Shown here one piece after another: positions 15,801 to 25,160 of a stretch of DNA of 64,000 nt. The stretch is from Paramecium sonneborni (lineage: Eukaryota > Ciliophora > Oligohymenophorea > Peniculida > Parameciidae), in assembly GCA_905182985.1 (NCBI GenBank), contig CAJJDN010000014.1:726198-790197 (forward strand). Reading direction: 5' to 3'. A program made the position numbers and the translations under genes. Numbering within the stretch: position 1 is the first letter of the stretch; every line of letters starts with the position of its first letter. A model generated the notes under the pieces. That model searched no databases, was not told the origin of the DNA, and was given only the letters and a program-made list of their open reading frames with translations.

Positions 15801-17531
15801 CAAAAAGTTAATTTATTATTTGGGAAAGGATCTTTTGTAGATTCAACAAAAGGAAATTTTGAAGAAAAATTACCAAATCTTTAAGGAGTGGAATCTAAAC
15901 CATTAATTTGGGATGGAATTGATAATAAAATTATCGAAGTACCATTAGTAGATAAACCAGCATTAGATATTGTATTTAATAAGGATGTAAATGGATTCAC
16001 TGAGTACGGTTATGGATTATGGACTAGATGGTTAACTACTATTCCATCAAGAATTATAGAAAAGGCTCCATTTCACTAATTAATTAGATTAACTAGTACA
16101 GAATAATATGATGATGCTACTTAATTAGGTAATAGAGTTCTAGCCATTTGGGTTGGTAAGGGATATTATCACTTTACAACATACAATAAGATAGGAAATA
16201 AGATATCCACTTCTTAAAATATAAATTATGATGATAACTTAGAGGGAGAATGGAATTACATCTATTTCTCATTCACAAATAAGTAATAAGCAAGAGCTGT
16301 AGGATTTGTATATTATAGTGAATAATCAGGAACAGCAATTTCTCGAATTGAGTTTCTTAATTTGGAACATGTGCCTATCAATGGATATGCTAGAGTTGTT
16401 GTTGCAAACAAAGAGTTTGGATATTAATCATTTAATGGAATGATTGCAGATTTACAAATTCATTTAGGAAATGGATTTATAGGTTCCAGAGAGTAATTAA
16501 TTAAAGAAATTCTTCAACTCAATCCTAAACCACCTATGGATATTAAATCTAAAATGGATGTTAATCTCATAAAAGAATAAGTTATTATTAAACCAGAAGA
16601 AAAGAAAGACTTTAAATATAAATATGAAGAATATAAAGGAGTAAATGAATATGCTGTATCTGGTTGGCTTCAATCTAAAGTTATGGGTCTGACTGAAGCA
16701 TATAAAAATGTATTCAGATTAACTATCAATCCACCTGATTTCTAAAGAGACAAACAATATGCAGGAGATCGAACCCTTTCCTTATTCTAAAGTAAAACTA
16801 AACTTGCATTTTCAACTTATACATATGGAAACTTAGATACATAAGGAGATGATAGTAATGAATTTAATCGAATAATTAATTCAGATAAAAGTAATGGAGA
16901 GTGGGTCTTTGTATACTTTGGATATTAATTCAAATCAAAATAAGCATTTGCATTTACACTTTTTTTGAATCACTAAGATAGTGCACAATTTAATAATATA
17001 AAACACTTTGTTCCTAATTAATTCTTTTTCTATTTGAGTAATGATGGATATTATCCAATATTTGATGGTAGTTTATTTGATTGGAATCTTTATTTTGGAG
17101 ATGGAGCATACTCTAAGAAACCAAGATAGATAATTAATCAATGGCCTGTTGAACCTATAGATGAATTTGAAGGAGTCATTTCAGCACTTTTATCAAATAA
17201 AGGATTAAACTCTATGAAAGTAATAAGACCTGAGAAAAAAGAAGACGAAGAAATAGTGTTTAAGAATAACTTCCCTAAATCCGGAACTATTACTGGAAAC
17301 CCAATTCCTCGTTCTGGTCAAACATAAGTTGATGCTAAAGATCCAAAATCAGGAGCTATATCTGTTGTTAAATAACCTCAATCAGGTTAATTTAATAATT
17401 AGCAACAACAATAATAATAATAATAATAATAATAACAATAATAATAATAGGCTAGAAAACCATTATAAGAATAATAATAATAATAATAATAAGCTAGAAA
17501 ACCATTATCTGGAATAGCAGATTCTAAGTGA
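850..17531 (+). CDS. giant secreted protein with 22 LamG/jelly-roll-like modules (about 5,536 aa)
   Basis: The ATG at 850 opens a signal peptide (MKKLKVYFLLIMMIVIT). Three introns are inferred at 902-924, 1162-1184 and 1424-1448; removing them leaves 16,611 nt, exactly 5,537 codons, ending at TGA 17529-17531. After the signal comes a helical domain of about 230 residues (LDC motif, W-M-E-I-L), then alternating modules. A modules start EYGYGFWxRFLT and carry APWYF.SRLT, MGDRxLAIWLGKGFYHFTT and GFNG. B modules start EYAISGWFKW and carry LGDRTL, YFGYS, NHYYTP and FNGKIAYVNFVLGSG. The motif spacing and repeated GFNG-x-hydrophobic strand suggest a ConA-like/LamG sandwich, perhaps binding glycan; that is inference. 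A Q/N/T-rich linker (4130-5540) and an acidic/basic linker (10480-10930) split the array, and the tail has poly-Q. Modules from about 10930 onward diverge most. Frame phase is kept across the array (EYG codons at 1653, 5559 and 16002 are in register). A paralogue begins at 59647. Confidence 0.88.
1645..4085 (+). repeat. LamG-like module array, pairs A1-B1 and A2-B2
   Basis: Two tandem A-B pairs, each module about 155-165 residues. Approximate starts: A1 1645, B1 2280, A2 2970, B2 3610. B1 closely matches the second B module of the paralogous gene (62490-62980), sharing IGKD, PGFNGKI and YVNFVLGSG. This is a protein-coding repeat, not a nucleotide-identical tandem duplication. Confidence 0.85.
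4130..5540 (+). repeat. Q/N/T-rich low-complexity linker within the giant protein
   Basis: About 470 residues dominated by Gln, Asn, Thr, Ile and Glu, without A or B module motifs. Most glutamines use the reassigned TAA codon, so under the standard code the stretch looks full of stops. It stays in register with the modules on both sides and no in-frame TGA was seen. It probably forms a long flexible spacer between module groups 1-2 and 3-6. Confidence 0.8.
5555..10430 (+). repeat. LamG-like module array, pairs A3-B3 to A6-B6
   Basis: Four consecutive A-B pairs. Approximate starts: A3 5560, B3 6190, A4 6835, B4 7440, A5 8080, B5 8690, A6 9350, B6 9960. Module starts are spaced about 600-720 nt apart, joined by short charged linkers. 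A5 and A6 share variants such as GLK.(E/D)WSFISRLTK and FHS..SHN, and B5 and B6 share YSWSGWFKW, suggesting that a whole A-B pair was duplicated recently. Confidence 0.85.
10930..17115 (+). repeat. LamG-like module array, pairs A7-B7 to A11-B11 (divergent group)
   Basis: Five further pairs. Approximate starts: A7 10930, B7 11550, A8 12210, B8 12830, A9 13470, B9 14110, A10 14740, B10 15370, A11 15990, B11 16630. They keep GDR.LA.(W/F), YxF.TY, EGxWN(Y/F)I and the GFNG-type turn but differ strongly from modules 1-6: many A modules have LDG(E/Q)WN in place of IEGVWT, and B8 to B11 have lost NHYYTP. The period is unchanged, so these are old, diverged copies. Confidence 0.8.
17401..17510 (+). repeat. 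(TAA/CAA)n microsatellite coding poly-glutamine
   Basis: Near-perfect TAA runs with some CAA and TAG encode two poly-Q tracts in the C-terminal tail of the giant protein. The tracts are separated by a duplicated ARKPL-containing unit at about 17450 and 17492. Such a run would be lethal under the standard code but is simply an expandable Gln repeat here. Confidence 0.85.
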
Positions 17532-17607
17532 AAAATTGTATTATAGTGCTATTCATATTATAAAATATTATTATAACTAAATATTAAAATATATTTAATT
17601 TCATATC

Positions 17608-18304
17608 ATGATTGTCAATACTCCAGAACAATTAATCTAAAGTATCTTTCTAAATATTGTTAGTGTGTAAAGATAAGCTGATTTAAATTATGGAAATCAA
17701 TGAAAAGAATTAATGGGAATTATTAACCAATAAAAATGGTTATACAATCCATGTTATGAAAAATATAGAAAATGGAGTTAAAATTAATAGAACATAAGCT
17801 TAAATAAATAAAGCACCAGAAGTTATAGCTTAATATGTAGCTGATTTAGAAAAAAGAAAATCAATAGATACAAGAATTGAATATGTATATCATTCTCTTT
17901 AATGTAGGCAAGTGTCCTTGAAGAAGTTGATAAAGATACTAAATTAATATATATCAGATTAAAGCCACCTATTCCTTTTATGAGTAGTAGAGATTTAGTG
18001 CTATATTAAAAGATATATAGATTAGAAAATGGGATGATAATAGTTTGCTGTAATATTCTATATTATGTTAATTTTAGAAAGATCTGTTATTCATTAAAAA
18101 TAACCTCCAATTTATAATGTAGAAAGGGCTGAAATGCATTTTTTTGGTTGGATTTTAACACCTTAATAGAATGGATTTACAAGAATCATACTAATTTAAT
18201 GTTTTGATATGAAAGGATAAATGCCTTAACAATTAGGAAATCAATTTACCTAACAATAAACTGAATTAATGGAGGCTGTCATTTTAAATTTATCACATTA
18301 ATGA
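17608..18304 (+). CDS. START-like lipid-binding domain protein (207 aa), copy 1
   Basis: Four exons with introns at 17642-17663 (22 nt), 17885-17907 (23 nt) and 18050-18077 (28 nt). The remainder is 624 nt, 208 codons, ending at TGA 18302-18304. The protein is almost entirely one START/SRPBCC-type fold: NQWELLTNKNGYTIHVMK near the N terminus, then ENGVKINR, KPPIPFMSSRDLV (START domains commonly have an S-x-R-D-x-V strand here), GWILTPQ and a C-terminal amphipathic helix (TELMEAVILNLSH). START proteins hold one lipid in a closed cavity and move it between membranes; the ligand cannot be told. There is no signal peptide or membrane segment, so it is probably cytosolic. It lies just downstream of the giant gene and is followed by a paralogue. 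Confidence 0.82.
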
Positions 18305-18451
18305 AATGACGACAATCATTTTTTTTAATAATATATATATTTTAATTTAGAATATATCAGACAATTATTTATATTTAATTTAATTAATAAATAATTATTA
18401 TATAAATTCATTAAGAACTACAGAATTCTTTTTAAATTAAAATTAATTAAT

Positions 18452-19131
18452 ATGTAAAACAAATACGATCAACTTTTAGAAGAAACTAAAACAAAAATTC
18501 TTGCAATAGTAGAATTAAAACCTGAAAACCAATGGACTTTGGATACCAATAAGGATGGTTATGTAATTTATACTAAAAACAATCCTGAAAATGGACTTAA
18601 AATAAATAGAACAGAAACAAATGCTGCTGTGAATCCAGAAGAATTTGTAAATTTTGTAATAGATATGACTAGAAAAAAGGAATATGATTCAAATTTTTTA
18701 GAAGTAAAATTAATAAATAATTAATAATAGGGAAGATTGATTGAGAAGGTGGATTAAAACACTTTCATATTTTATGCAAGAGGAAAACCTCCTGCATTCT
18801 TTGTTGATCCAAGAGACTTCTGTTTATTAAGTAGAGTCTATAAATTAGGTGACGATCATTTTATGACGATAAGTATAAAATTAGATCTAATTTATTAGCA
18901 AAATCTATTGAGCATCCTTAAGTGCCCCCAGTTAAAGGAGTTCAAAGAGGAGAAATTGTATTCTCTGCTTGGATAGTTAAGAAGTAACCAAATGGATAAA
19001 CGAATATCATAATTATTGGAAATATGAATCCTAAAGGTGATATTCCTAAAACCATAATTAATTAAGGAGCTAAATACTAAGCAGAAGGAGTTAAGAAAGC
19101 TATTGATTATTTGACAAAGAATAAAAAATGA
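18452..19131 (+). CDS. START-like lipid-binding domain protein (217 aa), copy 2
   Basis: Two exons; one 26-nt intron at 18873-18898, leaving 654 nt (218 codons) to TGA 19129-19131. Without this intron the frame appears broken near 18870, so a naive reading would call a frameshift. The protein aligns end to end with copy 1: ENQWTLDTNKDGYVIYTK, ENGLKINR, VDPRDFCLLSRVYKLGD, KSIEHPQVPP, FSAWIVKKQPNGQTNI and a C-terminal helix. The single intron sits where intron 3 of copy 1 sits, so the two genes are an old tandem duplicate with loss or gain of two introns. A cytosolic lipid carrier role is inferred from the family. Confidence 0.82.
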
Positions 19132-20604
19132 TGTATATTATAATAGTAATCAAAAATACATATCATTATATTAATAACACTTCATTGATAACTAATTTAG
19201 ACTAATACTTAAATTCATATTTACTTAGACTTCTTCTTTTCAATCTATATTAGTAAGGATTCTAAATGCACTCATTATCAAATAGTTAACAATTCTCTTG
19301 TAAAATAAAAATCTACAAAATATTCTATACTTTTTATCACACTATTCCAATAACTATTGGCTTACCACTTTTTCTCAGTCTAGAAATTTTAGCAAAATAA
19401 AGATTTACTTTTTTATTTTAAAAAAAACCAACCTTTAATCCATAAATATTTATAATACTAATAAATTTATTATTCTCTCTTTATATAACATTAAAATAAT
19501 TCTTTAAATTTAAATTCATTTTTCAGTTAAAGAATTTATACATAAATGATAATGTTTTAGTAAAAGATACAATCTTATAATTATTCATGTGTTCTTTGAT
19601 TTTATTAAATTTATACACTAATAAATTATTCTTATTAATTCAATATTTATCGTAAGCATAATGAAAAGTATTTTAGATTTATGAGCGATCTCCTTCACTC
19701 ATTAGATTATTAAAAAATTACATATAAGGTTAAGTTATTACTTTAAAATAAATTTAATTGATTTAAATCTGAAAAAAAAGTATTATCATAAAATTTAGTC
19801 AAAAAATTTTCGGATTATTGATTAAAATATTGAAATTTTAATTTATTATCTTAAGTTAAGAGAAACTGATGTTTATAAAAATTATTATTATTTTATTTTC
19901 GAATAGGTTTATGATCTTAATTGAATAGCTCAAATATAATTAATAAATTTATAATATAAAATAAATTAAACCTGTATAATTATAAACAAGCTGATCGAGC
20001 ATCTTTTTTTTTCCCTATTTAAAATCTTAACACAATTCAAGTTAAAAGTATTTTGTAAAATAAATATTATTTTAGATATAATTTTTGGTTCCCAAAAAAA
20101 ATAAAAAATCGATATATTCAAAAATGAAATAATAACATTAATATTAAAATAAATTTTTATTTATAAAATATATAAATAAACTAAATTAGATAGATATATT
20201 TGAAATCGCTAGTATAAAGATGAATATTTTAAAAACAAAATAGAAATTATGTAAGTTGGGTTACATAAAAATAAATTACTAAAGGTAAATGCATGCAAAT
20301 CAAATACTGAAATTTTAATGAATATTCATATTAAGAGCATTTTACTGGAATATTTTAAATGATAGAAAGGATAACTTTAATTAAACATTTGATATTATTA
20401 CATTATGATTATTATTTAGTATATAATGAAAAGCAAATTTTGTAAAATTTAGTTCATTATAAATTGAAAACCTAATCTATTTAATAAAGATACAAATGAA
20501 GATGGATTACTTATAAATAATAGAATGATAGATTAAGAATAAATTTTGATAATTATTATAAGAAATATGTAAAATAAACAGCTTTAATAATGTTGTAATT
20601 TTCT
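19132..20604. other. 1.5-kb gap without a convincing gene
   Basis: This is long for such a compact genome. The longest candidate is a 132-codon forward frame at 19266-19664 whose translation is nearly all L, I, F, K, N and Y, as AT-rich noise gives when only TGA is a stop. No homology, intron-bounded exons or RNA gene was recognised on either strand. The region may hold the 3' ends of the START gene and the channel gene (convergent) or an eroded gene. Confidence 0.5.
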
Positions 20605-22997
20605 TCAAATAATTTTTTATACAACTTATCTAAAAACCAGCCCGGCAAATAAATTTTTTTTATTTGCAATTTTATCTAAAATTCTTTTTAAAAGCTGTTA
20701 TTTATTGACAATTTTGCTGATTTTGGTTATATTATTATGGGGATAATAGAATTCATATTCTTAGACTTTGTCAATATCAAAATCATTAATTTTATCGTCT
20801 TAAAGACTTTTTTGAGAAATGGAATGACCATGTTCATTAAATTAAGAAAAACTTTATCTTCTTGCTTAAGGAGATTAAAATTTATCATCTTCATCATCAC
20901 TTTGTTGTTCTTATTCATAACCTTGAAATCCAATTTTATTTAAGAAGGCTTGATCAACTTAAACTCCTAATTATGTTCTCATTCTAATAATATGATCATA
21001 AGCACCATTAAGAATAATATTTCTTTCTTATTTATATTTATTTTTTTTTCTAGTAAATGTTTATCTGTTTTATAATTCATTTTTATGATATGTAGCTAAT
21101 ACTTTACCATTATTTTTTTTAAAGAAAACTAATGGGCAATTTTTAAATTAATGATGAGATTAACAAGCTTCACAAATAATTAAATTAGTATTTTGTCCAT
21201 AAATAGTATTATCAATAGCATATCTATATTATTCAAAACTAGCTCTATGATTTTGTATAATAGATTAAAATTCGGAGAGATTCAAGAAGGCTACTTAAAC
21301 AAAAGATGAAGCAACAATATTATATTACATAGGATCTTAATAAAAGAATTCTCTTTCACAAAGTAAATGTCCTTAGGAATATCTCTTTATAGGTTTTTCT
21401 AGAAGAAGTGATTTAACTTTACCAGCTAAAACAATATATAATTAATTTGGTAATTCATCTTTTCTAATATAATAATATATTATGAATACTTAATAATAAT
21501 TTCTTCAGGAGCAAATGTTTTTTCATGAATACAAAAACATAGTTTTTTAATTAAATCATCTGAGAAATTGGTTCCAAACAGTTTAGAATGTTTTAAATAA
21601 CGATAATACATTGCAATTTATACTTCTTATTTAAGTTTAGGATTGAGTTATCCCATAAGTTCATCTAAATCTAATTCTTCATCCTATTTAAATTATAAAT
21701 AATATTCTATATATTTTCTAACTCTAAATTATAATTGTGTATTTAATCCTCTTTATTTAATATGATTACTCACTAATCTCAATCTAGAATTGTTGATATT
21801 AGTTTATTCTGCCATTTTATAGAAAATACTTTAAATCATTCCTAATGCATATCCAAAAACTCCAGTAACTAAGAAAGTGATAATAGTGACTAATATTTTT
21901 TCAGGTGTTGTAACTGGAACAATATCACCATATCCAACTGTCATTGATGTAATTGTAATCCAATAGAGTGAATTAAAATATTTTGTATATAAATCTTCAT
22001 CAAATATGTTCTATTAATGTAACCAAGTGTGATTATAACCTTACTCTACTTCAAAGAGAGCAAAGTAATGAAATAAACAAGCACAAAAATGAGATATCAA
22101 TAATAAAGAATATATTAAACAAAATAATTAATAGATGACTGCACTTTTCTCTTTAAAATTAGATATCTCTTCAATTACTATCATTGTTCTTCTAACTCTA
22201 GTCATACGAATCAACATTAAATAATTTGCAGCTGAATATCCCATCCAAGATAAAATAAATGGTAAAACTATTGCTAAATCTAAACAAAAATCTCCTTTTA
22301 TATAATGCCAAAATATCTTTGCTTTATTTCTCTATAATATTCCTCTATCATAATATCCCTTAAAGAAAGTTAAAATTAAATCAATTAAAAATATACAACT
22401 TGGAATTGTACTAAAAAGAGTAAAAATACTACCCAAGTTATCCTCATTCAGATTAAATGATAATTACATTGGAACATAGAAGATATTCGCTATTGTTACT
22501 AACATCATCAATAAATCCCATACAAAAAGGAATTTATCAGCTGGTAATAGAACTGTTTTATCACTTTTCAAAAAACACCAAAAACGCCACCATAATGGAT
22601 TGTTTGCATGAGCTTCATATTTTATTTATATCCACTAAGTTATTTGAATTTATTTACTCTTGTAGGTTTCTAAAATAACATAAAATGATTAAGATAATAT
22701 TGAAATGAAGCAGCCTTATCTCGGATTAAAAGAAAAATGTTTTTCTTTAATAATTTAAATCTATATGTAGCTGAATTATGTTTAAGTCGAGTTATGAAAA
22801 TTGTTATTTTCTATATGATTCTTAAAGGTTTTAATTTCCAAACTCTATAATTTAATAATTATATAATATTACGAACTGTTTTCTAACATCTCTAATTGCT
22901 TGTCTACTTTATTTAGAGCTTCCAATTCTATCTCTTAATCTTCCATTTTTTCTTACTCTTCTTTTCTGAATCTAATTTTTTAGAGTCGATTTATCAT
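20605..22997 (-). CDS. CNG/EAG-like voltage-gated potassium channel (771 aa)
   Basis: Introns at 22845-22872, 22613-22635 and 21464-21489 (28, 23, 26 nt) leave 2,316 nt, 772 codons, with TGA at 20605-20607. Six membrane segments can be followed: S1 near FLFVWDLLMMLVTI, an S4-like segment (LMLIRMTRVRRT), and a pore with the selectivity filter TVGYGD at about residue 337 followed by IVP. After S6 come a C-linker and a cyclic-nucleotide-binding-like domain (about 460-590; NQLYIVLAGKV and EFFY). Charged S4 residues are fewer than in classic voltage sensors, and the phosphate-binding cassette Arg of true CNBDs is not evident, so nucleotide gating is doubtful. The C terminus is acidic and Q-rich. 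Ciliates have large families of such plasma-membrane or ciliary K+ channels that shape swimming behaviour. Confidence 0.88.
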
Positions 22998-23139
22998 AAA
23001 AAATAAAAATATATTGCTTAGTTATTTTTAATATACACAAAAATACGTATTAATAATGTATGAATATTAAATTGCAAATAATCATCAATCATAACTATTC
23101 CATATTAAATTATCTTAAGGTATTCCAAAATAAACTTTA

Positions 23140-24105
23140 ACTACTTGATATAATAATTTAGCCTCAACCAAATTAACTAAATGCATTAAATACCTTTGTT
23201 TCTTCTCGAATTCAAGCATACTCCTTATGTGATTCGTCGAACTTATTTTATATTACTTTCTCATTTGCTAAACCTTATCCACACTCTCAACAGCACTTCC
23301 CTTAACTAATCATAAGGTTATTAAATAACATCCTAGTAAAACCAGTGGATCTTTTGTAATCGAAGAATTAATTAATATAATAAACTCATCAAAAAATCGT
23401 TATATATAATAAGAAAATAGTCGATGTAATTTACATGGCGTTAATTTAAATAAAAAATGGATTAAGCCCTAATTCTAATCAAAACCAAAAATTCATTTCA
23501 TTAAATAATCATTAGAAAAATATAAAGAAAAAATTTTAATAAAGTTTGATTTACATGGCCATTCAACTAAATAAAACTATTTTATTTATGTATATGCCAA
23601 TAATTAAAATAAAAATAATGAAATTAAGAATTTAATAGCTTAATTTTATAATCACTCCATGTTTAGTCAGAAGTTTTGTTTATTAGAAACATAAAATCAA
23701 TAAAAAAAGTACTGCTCGGTATTAATACAAAGTATCATTTTCAATTATTATTGAAATAATACTATTTGGTTCTTAAGATTTACAAATAAAGAAGAAATTT
23801 TTAGTTAAATTGAAAAACTTTATAAGGTAAGAATTAATGTATATAGTTAGATTAAGATCAAAAATTAAAATAATTATTATTACCTAAACTTGGAACAATT
23901 AAAATCTATGACTAAAACAGAACATAAATAATAATCCAAAATAGAGATTGAAAATTAGATGAAAATAAAATTAGATTTCTTTTAGAAAAAAATTTAATAT
24001 AATAAATAATTTCCCCTAAAGAAATACATAACCTTAGAGAATGAAGTTCTATTAAAAGAGAATTCAATATAAATAAAAATTCATAAATAAAATTCGAGTA
24101 ACTGA
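23140..24105 (+). pseudogene. decayed cytosolic zinc carboxypeptidase (M14, CCP/AGTPBP1-like)
   Basis: The signature blocks of the CCP family (tubulin deglutamylases) appear in order but broken. An AKPYPHSQ block near 23261, equivalent to the YPYTYS block before the catalytic domain, is in a different frame from what follows. From 23311 one frame gives QHPSKTSGSFVIEELI where active enzymes have HPGE, so the zinc-binding Glu is lost. Then RCNLHGVNLNKKW matches R-C-x-L-x-G-x-D-L-N-R but with Asp to Asn and Arg to Lys; the roughly 25-30 residues that should hold the NPDG motif are missing between these blocks. FDLHGHS at about 23545 is intact. An in-frame TGA at 23752-23754 interrupts the frame, which then stays open to TGA 24103-24105. 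No intron repairs these defects. The 5' limit is approximate. Confidence 0.72.
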
Positions 24106-24136
24106 AAAAATTTATTATAATATGAAATTCTTCAAA

Positions 24137-24813
24137 TCATTTATGTTTGTTATAAATAAATTTTGATTTTCTACAATCTAAACAATACCAATTGCTAGTT
24201 GGGACTTTGAATTCTAATTAGGCTGGATCACAAAAAGTGTGGCAAAATGCATCATTACATTTATCACAAATCAACATTAAATAAGGCGTGTGTGAACATT
24301 AACAAACTTAGCATTTTTCTTCATCATCAGAATTATTTTCATCTTCATAAAATTCATCTTCCTCTTAATTCCATTTAGGTAAATTTAAATTTAATTTTAT
24401 TGGGTTGTTTTCTCTTTTTCCATCCTTTATTGGATAAATAAAATCGAATTTTGCTCGACAACAAGGGCATTATGTTTTATATTTTTCTGCCCATTCTTTA
24501 ATACAAGTTGAACATATCTAATGTTTACAAGCATCAATCTCACAAACATTTTAGACATCATCTAAATTCATCATACATATTGGGCATTCTTCTTATGTTT
24601 ATTATTTAAGTCTTGCCTTCTTTTTAGGTTTTGTAATAAATTACTTAGGTAATTTACTTGAACTTGGTACTTTCTATTAATTAATAAATATCTTACTTAT
24701 TTTGGTAATATTGTAACAGTCTCTTTTGAATCTGGACTATCTAGAATAAGTTTCTTTTTTCTCTATTTCTCAATTGACTATTAAATCTACTTATCCTATG
24801 TCTGTTTAGACAT
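24137..24813 (-). CDS. RING finger plus PHD finger protein (217 aa)
   Basis: One 23-nt intron (24674-24696) leaves 654 nt, 218 codons, with TGA 24137-24139. After a basic, Q-rich N terminus (about 70 residues) comes a C3HC4 RING: CPIC, an ACKHQICSTC core and CPCC. An acidic spacer follows, then a C4HC3 PHD finger: CQVC, CDKC, CH..C and NWYCLDC, almost at the C terminus. RING followed by PHD is the layout of PHRF1-like nuclear proteins, where the RING acts as a ubiquitin ligase and the PHD reads histone tails; this copy is far shorter than animal PHRF1. It lies upstream of INO80 on the same strand, but the 347-nt gap argues for separate transcription. Confidence 0.85.
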
Positions 24814-25160
24814 TTTTTAGTTTATTTTATTTTTTAAACCAAATTTTTAATTAAAGTAATATAAACCCAATCATTAGAAAGAAAATAAAAAATTCTTAAC
24901 ATTTTGATTATTATTATTATAATTCACTGTTTCATAAATTCTATACCCTAAAATATAAGTCTATATCTATTAAAATAAATTGACAATTTTAAAAGGGTTT
25001 TATTTTCACTTCTATTTGAGTTTGAAAATAAAATAAAATAATAAATAAAAAAAGTAGAATATAATAATTAATTAGTTTTATATATATATATATTTATAAT
25101 TGATTAAAATAATCAAAAAATTCATGATTATTAAATTATTGATTATATTAATAGCAACAA
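24814..25160. other. intergenic region between RING-PHD and INO80 genes
   Basis: A 347-base AT-rich spacer holding the promoter side of the RING-PHD gene and the 3' flank of INO80 (both on the minus strand). It contains a short (TA)n run near 25081-25092. No gene was seen. Confidence 0.6.

Noticed and set aside
1645..17115. CRISPR-like or satellite array
   Set aside because: The repeats are about 600-700 nt, diverged, and conserved at protein level, with no short identical direct repeats and spacers.
17401..17510. Possible stop-rich 3' UTR or non-coding microsatellite
   Set aside because: The TAA run stays in register with the upstream frame and is followed by a coding-like duplicated ARKPL unit and a TGA; it is poly-Q.
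18841..18900. Apparent frameshift in the second START gene
   Set aside because: A 26-nt GT-AG intron at 18873-18898, at the same site as an intron of the tandem copy, restores the frame exactly, so the gene is intact.
19266..19664. 132-codon forward open frame
   Set aside because: With TGA as the only stop, frames of this length are expected by chance in AT-rich DNA. Composition is L/I/F/K/N noise and no motif was recognised.
20727..20943. Overlapping short standard-code frames on both strands
   Set aside because: They are shadows of the C-terminal coding region of the potassium channel read with TAA/TAG as stops or in wrong frames.
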